Shown here: positions 9,869-20,060 of the stretch, in pieces | Layout of the letters: every line of letters begins with the position of its first letter | Numbering within the stretch: position 1 is the stretch's first letter | From: Dendrolimus kikuchii | Lineage: Eukaryota > Arthropoda > Insecta > Lepidoptera > Lasiocampidae | Assembly (NCBI GenBank): GCA_019925095.2 | Contig: CM034407.1 | Coordinates: forward strand, 5,851,210-5,915,209 | Direction: 5' to 3' | DNA length: 64,000 nucleotides | The notes under the pieces: generated by a model | The model's input: the letters and a program-made list of their open reading frames with translations, nothing else | Databases searched by the model: none | Told to the model about the DNA's origin: nothing | Program-made: the position numbers and the translations under genes

Positions 9869-12208
9869 ATGATACGGTTGACACTAGTTTATCTCTTAAC
9901 TGGAGCGTATGTATCGGCTTTGAACCTCGAATATTTGGACCCAACAAAGTTACAAACAATTGTGTCCGCATCTGAACAACAAGAGTTCGCATCGAGGCTC
10001 ATTCGAAGTCATATAAGTCAAGCCGTTGTAGTGGTTGATCCTACATTATTCAAAGAGAAGAAAGATGCATTTTTCATAAGAACTCTTGAAGGGCAGTTGC
10101 GTATTAGCGCAAGTAGTGGAGTGGCTGCGTTATGGGGATTAAATTATTACTTGAAAAAGTACTGCAAAACTCAAATTGCATGGCAAGTGCGAAGAATCGA
10201 AATACCGAATCCACTTCCCGAAGCAAACGAACTGGTTATAGCGAATGACAGGTTCAGATATTACCAAAATGTCTGCACAGCGTCATATAGCTTTGTATGG
10301 TGGAATGGACAAGATTGGATGAACCATTTGGAATGGATGGCGTTGAATGGAATCAATTTGGTGCTCGCTCCGGTCGCGCAAGAGGCTGCCTGGGCTAGAA
10401 TTTACCGGCGTTTGGGTATGACTAATGAGGAAATTGATGAGTATTTCACTGGTCCAGCATTCCTCTCTTGGTTAAGAATGGGGAATGTCCATGGTTGGGG
10501 TGGCCCTTTGCCAAAGAGTTGGCACGATACACAGCAGGCAATACAGGAAAAATTAGTCGATAGTATGCTCCGTTTAGGAATGATACCAGTATATCCTGCT
10601 TTCAATGGACACGTACCGAAAGCGTTTGAGCGAATATTCAGTAATGCAACGTTTAATACGGTTGATAATTGGAATCGATTCGGCAGTGATTATTGCTGTG
10701 GTTTATTTTTAGACCCAGCGGATCCATTATTTAAATCAATCGGGAAAATGTTTCTCAGTGAAGTAACTGCTGGTGCAGCAGCTGCACACATTTATACAGC
10801 GGATCCTTTTAATGAAGTTAAAATCCAACCGTGGTCGACTGCCCTTGTACGAGGTGCTGCGTCAGCAATATTTTCTACGTTATCAGAATTTGATTCACAA
10901 GCTGTGTGGTTACTTCAGAATTGGATGTTCGTCAGTGACCCACTTATGTGGCCGAAAGATCGCGTCAAATCGTTTCTGAATACTGTGCCTAGCGGTCGGA
11001 TACTGGTGCTAGATTTGCAAGCAGAGCAATGGCCGCAATACGATCTATATGAAATGTATTTTGATCAGCCATTCATATGGTGTATGTTACATAACTTCGG
11101 AGGTACCCTCGGAATGTTTGGTAACATGGAGACGATCAACAAGGATGTATATGAAGTAAGGTCCCGCACAAATAGCACAATGATAGGGATCGGCCTTACT
11201 CCTGAAGGAATCAACCAAAACTACGTTGTTTATGATTTGATGCTGGAATCAGCATGGCGTAAAGAGCCTGTTAAGGATTTGAATGATTGGGTTGCTGATT
11301 ATGCTGAGAGACGGTACGGTTGTAATACAACCTCTGAAGCATGGAGATATTTGTTAAAAAGTGTCTACAGTTTCAATGGACTGAATAGGGTTAGGGGGAA
11401 GTATGTTGTAACTCGAAGACCAAGTTTTAAGATAAAGCCGTGGGCATGGTATAGAAGTCATGATCTATTTGAAGCATTTCGGCAGTTTGCATTTATGGAT
11501 GACAATAGATGTTCTGCAGACGGATTCTACTACGACCTAGTCGATCTTACAAGACAAGCAATGCAATATAGAGCTGAGCAACTATATATTAATGTTCAAA
11601 ATGATAGATATTCAAATATATTCGTTTTCAATGCATCGATTAACCAATTTCTTGATGCAATGAATGATATGGAGGTTATATTGGCAGCGAATGAAAACTT
11701 TTTGTTGCAGCCCTGGCTTTATAAAGCTAGTCAAATGGGAAATTCCGATGCCCAGTCGCTGTATCTGTACGATTTGAATGCCAGAAATCAGATAACTTTA
11801 TGGGGGCCAAATGGGGAGATATCAGATTATGCTTGCAAACAATGGGATGGGCTGTTCCATTACTATTATATACCTAGATGGGCGAAATTTCTATCAGCAG
11901 CATTAGAAGCGAAAGTTAATAATGAGTTCTTCGACGAAAAGGGTGTTCAGAGGATTGTAAGAACTACAGTTGAAGAAGCTTTCTTGACTGAACCTATAAA
12001 TAGATTACCCGAAGGTGACGCGAAGACGATAGCAAAGAGGTTATATGCGAAGTGGTCATCAATTCCAGATTTGAATGACCTGCCGCAGAGCGTGATAAAA
12101 CCTGATCCAGAACGGAAAACAACTTTAGCTGATGTAGATACAGACAGTGATGAAACTTTTGATACACCAACAGTTATTATGCTGCATTCTACAACCCCAA
12201 TTCGATAA
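9869..12208 (+). CDS. NAGLU: Alpha-N-acetylglucosaminidase (GH89), intronless
   Basis: This encodes a 779-residue lysosomal or secreted glycosidase that removes terminal alpha-linked N-acetylglucosamine, classically in heparan sulfate breakdown. Residues 1-17 form a signal peptide (MIRLTLVYLLTGAYVSA). An alpha/beta N-domain (to about 115), a TIM barrel (about 120-460) and an alpha-helical C-domain (about 470-735) follow. Family hallmarks: NGINLVLAPVAQEAAW, GPAFLSWLRMGN, HGWGGPLP, HNFGG. The two catalytic glutamates are present: E316 in DPFNE and E446 in TPEG, the positions given for the human enzyme. Several NxS/T sites fit glycosylation. ATG at 9869 is chosen because it starts the signal peptide. 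The frame is open upstream to 9827, but only from a GTG. The last about 45 residues are an acidic, Thr/Asp-rich tail beyond the human end (743 aa). The gene is a single exon, possibly nested in a PSMA1 intron. Confidence 0.96.
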   Translation: MIRLTLVYLLTGAYVSALNLEYLDPTKLQTIVSASEQQEFASRLIRSHISQAVVVVDPTLFKEKKDAFFIRTLEGQLRISASSGVAALWGLNYYLKKYCKTQIAWQVRRIEIPNPLPEANELVIANDRFRYYQNVCTASYSFVWWNGQDWMNHLEWMALNGINLVLAPVAQEAAWARIYRRLGMTNEEIDEYFTGPAFLSWLRMGNVHGWGGPLPKSWHDTQQAIQEKLVDSMLRLGMIPVYPAFNGHVPKAFERIFSNATFNTVDNWNRFGSDYCCGLFLDPADPLFKSIGKMFLSEVTAGAAAAHIYTADPFNEVKIQPWSTALVRGAASAIFSTLSEFDSQAVWLLQNWMFVSDPLMWPKDRVKSFLNTVPSGRILVLDLQAEQWPQYDLYEMYFDQPFIWCMLHNFGGTLGMFGNMETINKDVYEVRSRTNSTMIGIGLTPEGINQNYVVYDLMLESAWRKEPVKDLNDWVADYAERRYGCNTTSEAWRYLLKSVYSFNGLNRVRGKYVVTRRPSFKIKPWAWYRSHDLFEAFRQFAFMDDNRCSADGFYYDLVDLTRQAMQYRAEQLYINVQNDRYSNIFVFNASINQFLDAMNDMEVILAANENFLLQPWLYKASQMGNSDAQSLYLYDLNARNQITLWGPNGEISDYACKQWDGLFHYYYIPRWAKFLSAALEAKVNNEFFDEKGVQRIVRTTVEEAFLTEPINRLPEGDAKTIAKRLYAKWSSIPDLNDLPQSVIKPDPERKTTLADVDTDSDETFDTPTVIMLHSTTPIR

Positions 12209-12268
12209 GGTTTTGAAAAGTTTATAATTTTACATTCTCTGAATTGTCGTATTATTTATAAACGGCCC

Positions 12269-12446
12269 GTTACACCCGAGTTAATGTTAGCGACTGTGTC
12301 TAAATGCGACTTATAGCGTTAAAATAACGCGTTAATGATTACTTACATGAATTAACTGTCAATGTCATTGTTGCATCTCAAATAACGCATTAAACCTTTG
12401 GCTACATTTGCGTTAGACAGTCACTAACGTTATCCCAGGTTGTAGC
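12269..12446. mobile_element. MITE with imperfect terminal inverted repeats
   Basis: GTTACACCCGAGTTAA on the left matches, inverted, GCTACAACCTGGGATAA on the right, and the match goes on through GTTAG-GACTGT. It carries no coding region. It begins 61 bp after the NAGLU stop. Confidence 0.7.
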
Positions 12447-12539
12447 AGGAGCATTAGAGAGAATAATTCGTATTTATAAATTTAGAACAACTATTCACGT
12501 GTTTGGATTATTTTTTAATCTCCGGTTTTCAGATCTTTA

Positions 12540-12731
12540 TTAGCCTTACGACTTGCCTGCGGAACGTTCGGTAGCGGAAAGCTCGACTAAATACGCTCGC
12601 AATGTTTTTTTAAATAACCTATGACACGTCAGCGGAATTAGCACCGCGTTTCGCCGTGTACAGATTTCCGCCGATCCTTTCGTCGCCGAACTTTCCGCTC
12701 TGAACGTTTTGCATGTATGTCGCTAGGCTAA
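12540..12731. mobile_element. MITE with about 50-bp inverted repeats
   Basis: TTAGCCTTACGAC...GCGGAAAGCTCG at the left matches, inverted, TTAGCCTAGCGAC...GCGGAAAGTTCG at the right. The copy is about 192 bp. The target duplication is not clear; the TTAGCC ends would fit several TIR superfamilies. Confidence 0.75.
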
Positions 12732-12889
12732 ATGTTTGATAGTTGCTCTGTAAACTTGGTATAATGAGTACGCTATAGTCTGTTATTAATAGCCTTTATT
12801 GACCAGCAATTAGGTTGTGTCACTAAAAATAATACTAGCAATTATGCAGTTAAGATGTAGATATGAAAAGCTCCTCACGAAAATGAAAA

Positions 12890-13275
12890 TATTTATTTCA
12901 ATATAGAATTTTACAGATTAAACTATATTATATTGAAACTCATGAATCTACCACCGCTTCTAAAGCAATTTTAGTTACTGCTAAAGGAGAAGAAGCGGCG
13001 CAACAAACTCCCCAGCAACTTATCTTTACTTCATTATTATTATGTATCTCCTCAATTATATGAAGCTGCTAATTTTTTAAATTAAGTATCTATGTCTCTG
13101 TTGCCCCTTTTTTTGTATCGCCTACGTTGCCCGATTAGCTATGAGTTTTCTTTAATTTAGGTTGCTTGGAAGAGATCGCTTTAAGTGATAAGGCTGTCTG
13201 TAATTAATATGGATTCTTTTATTGTAATTGTTTATTTTGGTGTTCAATAAAGCCTTATTTATCTATCTATCAGCA
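12890..13275 (+). mobile_element. LINE 3' region, families E plus J
   Basis: Segment E (to about 13090, with 'GGAGAAGAAGCGGCGCAAC') is followed by segment J ('GGAAGAGATCGCTTTAAG', then CAATAAAG and a TATC tail). The same order occurs at 36700-37716, which suggests that E and J are one element. The AATAAA here is the element's own and could be used by NAGLU transcripts. Confidence 0.7.
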
Positions 13276-13749
13276 GTTTTTGAGTGGAGTAACAGTCCAT
13301 CCTGTTTCTTCTGCCTTTTATAATGTAAATAGGATATTTTATTTTATTTTAATAGGGATCACCAACAGTTTTGTACATTTACAATGCGATGTAAAAACTA
13401 ATTATAGGTTAACACAGCTTGCAGTTTACTTTCTTCACTGTTATTTACTTAAACTCTAATAATAATTAAAACAAAAATGTGGAAGGTAATGAAATTAGTC
13501 TGTCCGTCAGTCTATGTCTAATTAGTGTCTTGTTGGGCTAAACGAATCTTTTTATAAATATAAAAATAAAATGAATTTTTGGTGTCCAAGTGAATGTCAG
13601 TAACATCACTGCTACTGTTGAGAATTCTACACATTCTGGAGATAGGGGAGTTAGCACCTTTTGTTCTTAATGGGGGAAAGAGGGGGGTTATAGGTTGTCA
13701 CATTATATAAAGTAATAATGTTTGATAGAGCTGTTCATATCTATTTCAG
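13276..13749. other. Unannotated AT-rich sequence, end of PSMA1 intron
   Basis: I see no gene or strong repeat. The final TTCATATCTATTTCAG at 13734-13749 is a good branch/polypyrimidine and acceptor region for the proposed last PSMA1 exon. Confidence 0.5.
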
Positions 13750-13770
13750 GTTGCAATGGACACGGAGTAG
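13750..13770 (+). CDS. PSMA1: Proteasome subunit alpha type-1, probable last exon
   Basis: After CTATTTCAG the sequence reads GTT GCA ATG GAC ACG GAG TAG, giving VAMDTE and a stop. The preceding exon ends in phase 0 with DPQPA, so the joined end is ...PQPAVAMDTE, the kind of short acidic tail seen in this subunit. What is seen: acceptor, phase and stop. What is inferred: that splicing really spans 10.7 kb over NAGLU. A nearer alternative (CCAG/GTCACATCACTAATATTTTAG near 3911) also gives a stop in phase but a less plausible VTSLIF tail. Confidence 0.6.
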   Translation, partial: VAMDTE

Positions 13771-15060
13771 GCGTTGACCGTCTCCAAGACGCATCGGACC
13801 TGATGGACTTATCATCTAGGGATGAAGAAATGCATTTTTGTCATCACGTCTGCATGAAACCTGCTGTGTTGGTGCGGTACCTTTCTACTTTCTTCTATAA
13901 CAAAGAATCGCCGTGGCCAGTGCTTTGGTCATTTATTAAGTATGTGCTATTATGAGGATTGAAGACGCGAGTGGATGTAGGAGTTATATAACATTTTAAG
14001 ATTTTGCTTTTGTTTATTCTTCGTGAAGAAGGTATGATATACATTTATAATTATACCTTAGTTTACTTGAAAATATATTTGTGTTTAATTTCATAAATAC
14101 CAAGCAATGAAGAAGTTAATGATGTATGTATCTATTCAAAATAATATTTAACATTGCGTAGCTTATTGTTTGAATGTTTATCAGTTGTATTATATCTCCT
14201 TCATGCACTCATATCTTTAATTGTTTAATTATTTTAGAAAATTTCATTGTCAGTCAAACAGTTTAGTTAGCACTATACACTATTTAAGATAAATTACCTT
14301 TTTAAGTCGATAGTTATTTTGGTATAAAACACATTGCTCTTTTTGTTAGGAGAGTTGGGCTTCATCTAAAATTGCACGAGCCATTATCATTTTTTCACTA
14401 AATTGTAGAAAAATTAAATTATTATCATATACATTAAAAATGTTTAAATCCTTGAATCAGGTTTAAGAGAAATCTTAATTTATCTAAAGTAATATTTCTT
14501 AGAAAAACATAAATTCAAAGTTATAATGTTCAAGTGTTTGTTTTCAACACACACGCTATGGTCTGCTGCCCTCCGTCTTTATAGATTTAATCTATTTTGT
14601 TTCTAAGGGTTTTTTTTTTGGTCACGGTGGCGTCATTGTAACTGTCAGTGAGTAAGTGAGTTAGACATTCAACAATATACGGAGTCATCGAATATTGAAC
14701 TAAATTATAAAGATGTCAGTCAACTTAAAAGTCACGATATGAAACATCGATGTTGATAGCGGAAAACAATAATATGTTTATGTAGTTGTAATTTCTATGC
14801 TGGGTAAAAAAAAACAATAATTTTACTATAATAACATAAAAAATAATAGGGTCATGTAATTTCACTGTGAACCCATAATGGGCATTGTTCTTTATCATAC
14901 ATTTTCTTCGTTTGACTTTTATAATTTATATTTTAGCTAAATAAGCACTGTGACTTAATTATTCCAAAGTACTGGCCACGGCGATATACAGAAATGAATT
15001 TGATTTTGTTTTTGATATGTATGTATAATTTTATTTGTGTAATAAAAACAAGCTTTTTTA
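13771..15060 (+). other. Probable PSMA1 3' untranslated region
   Basis: No repeat family interrupts this stretch, unusual for the window. An AATAAA stands at 15041-15046, and ATTAAA variants occur near 14412 and 14434. An open frame at 13722-13955 crosses the proposed exon in another frame and is not thought to be coding. Confidence 0.4.
15041..15046 (+). terminator. Candidate polyadenylation signal
   Basis: AATAAA followed by AAACAAGC and a T-rich stretch. It is the first canonical signal after the proposed PSMA1 stop. Confidence 0.35.
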
Positions 15061-15325
15061 TTTTTATTGATTTTATTTTTTCTCTCTGATTAGCATAACA
15101 TAGCGATGGATTTTTACGGTTCCATAGCTAAAGGACAAGAATGGAATCTTTATAACTTGGCTATATCTATACTATAATAAATCTGTAAATGGTTCGAGCT
15201 AGTACATTGCGTTTAAAAGTGTAAAAAAAATTAGGGGGTAATTCGGACCAGGAGGATTTAGTTTCTTTGTTATTATAGTAAACTTAACAAGAAATAGTAA
15301 ATTAAGTTTTTCTGTAAGTAACATT

Positions 15326-15610
15326 CCTCCGTGTAGCCTCTCTGAAGAGGCGACAAAACAACCCACAGCCAGGTGGTACGGTATTTGCCCGTTTGGATGG
15401 CTACCACCCCTGGTCTAGAGTATGCCGCCATAACAACTTTGAGTTGTGTTCCGACATCAGTGGCCAGGTTCTAATTTCTTCTTCAAGTCCGGTAGCACAT
15501 TGGCAGCAAGCACCTCTGGTATTGCTTTGTCCATAGGCGACGGTAACCACTTTCCATCACAGTTGGGCCGTAAGCCTGTCTGCTGTGCTTCAGCAATAAA
15601 AAAAAACAGA
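15326..15610 (+). mobile_element. Family A retroposon, diverged copy
   Basis: It shows 'GAGGCGACAAAACAACCCAC' through to a CAGCAATAAAAAAAAA tail. It shares differences (TTCTTCAAGTCCGG, CAGTTGGGCCG) with the copy at 48457, so it may represent a second subfamily. Confidence 0.8.
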
Positions 15611-16084
15611 GTTACTAATCACGCTAGTAATAATAATAAAATAACTTTTTATATATAGAACTGTGTACATGAAATCACAATCAAATTTCTATGAAATATT
15701 CGTAGTTATATTATTAACCTTTTAGCTCACTATTAGCACATATGTGTCCGCGATGAGAGTGCAGTCGCGTTTGTGCACGTGATCGTTAATTGTGGTGTTG
15801 TCTCACTCTGTTTACATATGAGTTGTACGATTTGTATGAAATGAGTATATTTTCTTGGTATATTACGATATAGGGATAGTGTTAGTCTTGCGGCTTTTTG
15901 GTATATCGATAATTGTCTTAAGGGTTAAGATGTATTGTCGCAAGTATGGTCTGTCAATTTATATCTTCAAATATGTGGTAATGCATGAGAGAGGTAGAGA
16001 ACACCATTTAGGTAGCTGCAAATGCACTAAAATAACTTGGACACAAGCCAGCGCAGCACACGGGAGGGTTAGAACATAGGCACT

Positions 16085-17045
16085 CAGAGGCGTAGCTAAG
16101 GTGGGGCAACTAGGGCACTAGTCACGGGCGCGAGGCGTCTATTGAAAGTACTTGAGTGAGCCAATATATTTGTACTGATCAGCTCAAAATTTTAAAATAT
16201 ATAAAAAAAAATTGTCGCGTTACTACTCACGCTTCAAACATAAGAGTTACAACAGTACAATAACGCCTCTACTGATATTCACATGACAAAGAGAGACAAC
16301 ATGACATGTCATAGTACGACTTCATCTGATTATTCACGAACATTTCCGAACTAAAAGTTAAACGGGACAAATGACGCTCATCAACCTCATCGCTTCAAAT
16401 GGACTGCCGCGGTACAAACCGTACAAATCTCCTCGCCTCATTTGAAGTGGTGCATTTTAGTGGTTCAGTACAAAATGTCATATTACTCTTATAAACTCAT
16501 TTTATAATCATGTCCTACCCAATACTAATTGAAAGGGGAGGGCGCAAAATCGCCGATTGTTAAATTGAAAAATCAAATTATGCTACAATAAACTATTTCA
16601 TACTGTTACATTTACTTCGTTGTTTCATATCAAACAGGCTGCGCGAATGAGTGAGAAGGATATGATGATAATTTACAAAGGGACGCAACTATGATGTCTT
16701 AGGCGCCATTTTGTAATACTACGTCCCTTAAACACCGCACCAACCCTTCCCAATCCAAACCAACCTAACCCAACTCCTTATACCAACCCACTAGTACTAT
16801 CCAAAACAAGACAATTCATGCACCCAATACCACTTACCTGTCCATAATTCATTACAGCACCATCCTGCCAGCAATCACATTCCCAACAATCCTTTGTAGT
16901 AGTGTTATGCATGTAATAGTTAGTAGCTATCAGATAGGAAAATATAGAACCTATGAATAGCAACAATAAATAAAGAAAAGATAATCTCTGTCCTGCCCTA
17001 TGACGGAGAAAACCGGGTCGACAAAAAAAAAATACTACGCCCCTG
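16085..17045. mobile_element. Non-autonomous hAT-like element with 8-bp target duplication
   Basis: The ends CAGAGGCGTAG and (reverse complement) CAGGGGCGTAG are terminal inverted repeats. The flanks TAGGCACT (16077-16084) and TACGCACT (17046-17053) match in 7 of 8 bases, as expected for hAT. No transposase remains. It shares its ends with the element at 31269. An exon-like frame is present inside (see 16838-16990). Confidence 0.85.
16838..16990 (-). other. Exon-like open frame inside the hAT element
   Basis: The minus frame is open through a hydrophobic segment (LSFLYLLLLFIGSIFSYLI) and a Cys/Trp-rich stretch (KDCWECDCWQDG), and ends at a perfect CAG/GTAAGT donor at 16838/16837. There is no ATG before the hydrophobic part; the first ATG is downstream in YYMHN. 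It could be a captured host exon or chance. I do not recognise the family. Confidence 0.3.
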
Positions 17046-17151
17046 TACGCACTCGAAGCTACAGCTAACTAAGTGTATCATGAACTGGGGGTACCAGTCT
17101 GATGGAAGTTTCCATTAAAAGATCTTTTCTCACTCTCACACGGTTATCAGT

Positions 17152-17392
17152 TTTTTTTTATTCCGGGAGTTCAGCAGACAGGCAGACGGCCCACTTGATG
17201 GAAATGGAAAGCGGTTACCATCGCCTATGGACATTTGCAACACCAAAGGTGCTACAAATGCGCTGTTGCTCTCTTAAGGAAGACTGGAACCTGGTTACTA
17301 ATTCCGGAACACAAAACAAGGTTTTTATGGCGACAGACTTTACCAGGGGTGGTAGCTATCCAGTCGGGCAAAGGCCCTCCCACCTGGCTGTG
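17152..17392 (-). mobile_element. Family A retroposon, truncated copy
   Basis: It starts, read on the plus strand, with the T-rich complement of the A tail and 'AGCAGACAGGCAGACGGCCC' and stops after about 240 bp. Confidence 0.85.
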
Positions 17393-17914
17393 GGTTTGAG
17401 TTTGAGGAGGTACCTAAATGGAGTACTCTTCTTCCTACACCTGATTTTGGAAGATAGAAATTGTCAGAATTTACTTACGACAAATTAGTATTACGCAAGT
17501 CTTAAAAATAAAATTGCGAATTTTTCAATTTGATTTCGATTTCATATGTGATACGTACAAAAATAAATTATTATGAAAAAAAATTGTTTGTCTGAAGTAT
17601 TATATAATAGTCAAGGTGGGGGAAGTCTATCAGTGGAGGAAGTCCATACACCTCCATTTATTTCCGTGTTTGAATAGTCACAACGACAACAAAGCGGTCT
17701 GTAAAACTAAGACATCATTAGTTCTCATTTCCAAATGTCGTCGACGTTAAATTCCGTTTTTCATTTTAAAAAAGGTAAAGAACAAGAGTTACACGAACTT
17801 ACCCCACTGACGGACTTCCCCACCTTGACTACACAGATTTGTCGTAAGTGTATTCTGTCAAATCTCCGAATTATTAGCGGACTCCGTTTAAGTAGCTCCA
17901 AATGCTCTCAAATT
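17393..17914. other. Unannotated AT-rich sequence
   Basis: The short segments 'GTGGGGGAAGTC' and 'GACGGACTTCCCCACC' near 17618 and 17810 are inverted copies of one another and may bound a small element of about 220 bp. Nothing else is supported. Confidence 0.35.
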
Positions 17915-18150
17915 TGGACGGCCTCTGTGGTTGAGCGGGCTAAGCCTTTGCCGACCTACCTCACTGCAACGCAGAGGCTCCGGGTTCGATTCCTGGTATA
18001 GTAAATTTGGGAAACGTATTTTCTCCGTTATTTACTATGGTCTGGGTGTCTGGGATCGGCCCCAGAATAGTACATCGTAGTACCCATAACACAAGCGTAA
18101 CTTGCTTAATTTGGGGATATACAATATTTTTTGCCGATTATTATTATATA
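17915..18150 (+). mobile_element. tRNA-derived SINE, family C
   Basis: A tRNA-like head carries an A-box-like TGGTTGAGCGGG (17928) and a perfect B box GGTTCGATTCC (17983-17993). A body ending in a TTATTATTAT tail follows. The tail is the landing site of the family B copy next to it. Confidence 0.85.
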
Positions 18151-18152
18151 TA

Positions 18153-18507
18153 TTTGTATGTCTGTCAAGACCACGGGCCATAAAAATGGCCCGGACATTT
18201 GGAGGGCTTGCTTGGGGCCATGGAAAGGCCAACACGTAGAGGCCCTTTGACAAATTTAATGTAAATGTGGCGTGACACTGACCGGCGATTATCCCTGTCT
18301 ACACCATATAACAATGCACCAAGGACAAGCCCCGGCCAGTGTAGAACTATTGTGGGAAATGTGGACAAAAAGTACCGGGCTATTGGCATGAACTGCTAGT
18401 GGTACTAGGGGTCTGGGAATATGGGGACTATGGCGTCTGCCCGTCGCAATGTTCAGGGAACATGGAAAAATGGACAGACGGTGATTCGCCATATTATTAT
18501 TATTATT
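18153..18507 (+). mobile_element. Family B retroposon
   Basis: It runs from TGTATGTCTGTCAAGACC to a TTATTATTATTA tail and lacks the 3' third of the long copy at 4405. Confidence 0.8.
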
Positions 18508-18612
18508 AAAATAACTTAGGACACGAGCCATCGGAGCGCAGGCGCAGGTATAGCGGCGCATACGCACTCCAACATACCACCAACTCGGTGTCTTGTGAAC
18601 TGTGGATACTGG
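18507..18612 (+). repeat. Uninterrupted paralogue of the hAT target repeat
   Basis: 'AAAATAACTTAGGACACGAGCC' continues through 'CATACGCACTCCAAC' to 'GTGAACTGTGGATACTGGGACC'. At the corresponding point in the copy around 16085 a hAT element stands between the two halves. Confidence 0.6.
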
Positions 18613-19017
18613 GACCTTAGAGCCTATAACTACAATCCAAATATTACAATATCGTCAGAATGGTCAACCATTGGCATCATAGTGGCTATTTGTTCATAAA
18701 AAAAAACCAATTTGACATTGTTTTAGCATTGCCATGTAAAAAGTTTGTATTTAATTCGAGTGTCTACTTCCGTTGACCAAGCTCTAGGAATTACTTCAGT
18801 TTGTGTAGAAACGTTTTAATATAAAGTTGTAACTTGATGAAAAGGTAAATAAAAAACAAGTATGGTGGTAGACGTTTACTTAAAAATCACAGATATATAT
18901 TCATCATTTTCTATTTTTTATGTAACATAATAATTTTGTTGGCTATTGTCTTTTGTTCAAATATATGGCAACATCACGTGATCAGGATTACTTTCACTAA
19001 TTTCTTTAAAGGCCTTT

Positions 19018-19340
19018 TCTGCGGGAACTGTAGGGTAATGTTGTGCTGTGCAATTTTTTTTCTTTTATTTTTCTTTTTTATTTATTAATTAAAACGATGT
19101 TTACGCGGTTATTAATTTCAATGTTTCGGTCACTTCAGTAGCTGTGATCATGAAAGAAAAAAACTGCAAAGTGGCCAAAACCTCGAAATAAAAATCAAAC
19201 CCAAAACACTGCGCTTAAAACTGTTTGATCTTAGTTTTAATTATGGGTACTAGTATCAAAAAACTAAAGAAAATATTATGTATAATATTATTTTAAAATT
19301 AACAATAATTGTAGGATATTGCAAATTTTTGGATGATTGC
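19018..19340 (+). repeat. Dispersed retroposon fragments, same family as 452-730
   Basis: 'GCGGGAACTGTAGGGTAATG', 'GTGCTGTGCA' and further on 'ATTGTAGGATATTGCAAAT' appear in the order seen at 452-730. They are separated by a segment (about 19085-19230) resembling the arms of the foldback element at 54723. Confidence 0.55.
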
Positions 19341-19366
19341 GTTTTTTGTAAGAAATGCGAACTGTA

Positions 19367-19665
19367 TAGGCATACGTGGTAGCCGTGGTAGCCTCCCAAA
19401 TTCGAAGGGCGTGATTTTGAACCCGGCCGAAAAGTATGCACCACTTAGGCAATTTTCTGACCTAATGTGCATATTGTTACAATTACCACGCGCTAACAAC
19501 GGTGAAGGACAACATCGTGATGAAACCTGCAAATCGAGATAACCAATGTGTCAAACCTGTCAAGCCGGCTTGGACAAGCGTGGCGGGTATACTGTCCATT
19601 CCAGTATAATGGGAAACTTGAACCTAGCAGTGAAACGTTTATGGGCTGTAATTAAAAAAATACGT
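19367..19665 (+). mobile_element. tRNA-derived SINE, family D
   Basis: It aligns with 25371-25641 from the tRNA-like head ('GTAGCCTCCCAAATTCGAAGG') through 'CTAATGTGCATATTGTTAC' to 'AACCTAGCAGTGAAACG'. The B box is degraded (TTTTGAACCC). Confidence 0.7.
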
Positions 19666-19975
19666 TTATTCTCAAGACCACAGGCCATGAAAATAGCTCG
19701 GACTTTTGGAGGGTTTCCGTGGGGCTATGTGAAGGCCAACACGTAGAGGCCCCTTCGATCATTTTAATGTAAATATGGCGTGACACTGGTCGCTGATTAT
19801 TCCTGTCTACACCATATTAAAATGTACCCAAGGACCAGCCCCGGTCAGTGTAGGACTATTGCACAAAATGAGTACAATAGATACCGGGCTATTGGGATGA
19901 ACCACTAGTGGAATTGAGGATCTGAGACTATAGGGGCTATGGTGTCTGTCTGTCGCAAATATTTATTATTATTAT
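19663..19975 (+). mobile_element. Family B retroposon, diverged
   Basis: Starts near TTCTCAAGACCACAGGCC and ends in TTATTATTATT. It follows directly after the SINE D copy. Confidence 0.7.
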
Positions 19976-20060
19976 ATATTGCTAAATATATTTCGAGTTG
20001 TCACAAGAACTCGGTTGATTGCCATCAGCCCAGACCTAAAATTTGGCTGAGCTATCCGAA

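Larger units (their letters stand above)
16021..17092 (+). repeat. Dispersed repeat split by a hAT element
   Basis: The flanks 16027-16084 ('AAAATAACTTGGACACAAGCC') and 17046-17092 together match the uninterrupted copy at 18507-18612. That copy shows what the site looked like before the hAT insertion. Confidence 0.65.

Noticed and set aside
13722..13955. 77-codon frame over the proposed last PSMA1 exon
   Set aside because: It is in a different frame from the phase-0 junction and resembles no family; the spliced frame stops after VAMDTE.
16755..16785. Telomere-type CCTAA repeat
   Set aside because: Only one or two irregular CCTAACC-like units occur, inside a hAT element.
17915..18000. True tRNA gene (perfect B box)
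   Set aside because: The cloverleaf does not close, the head continues into a SINE body with an ATT tail, and other copies exist.
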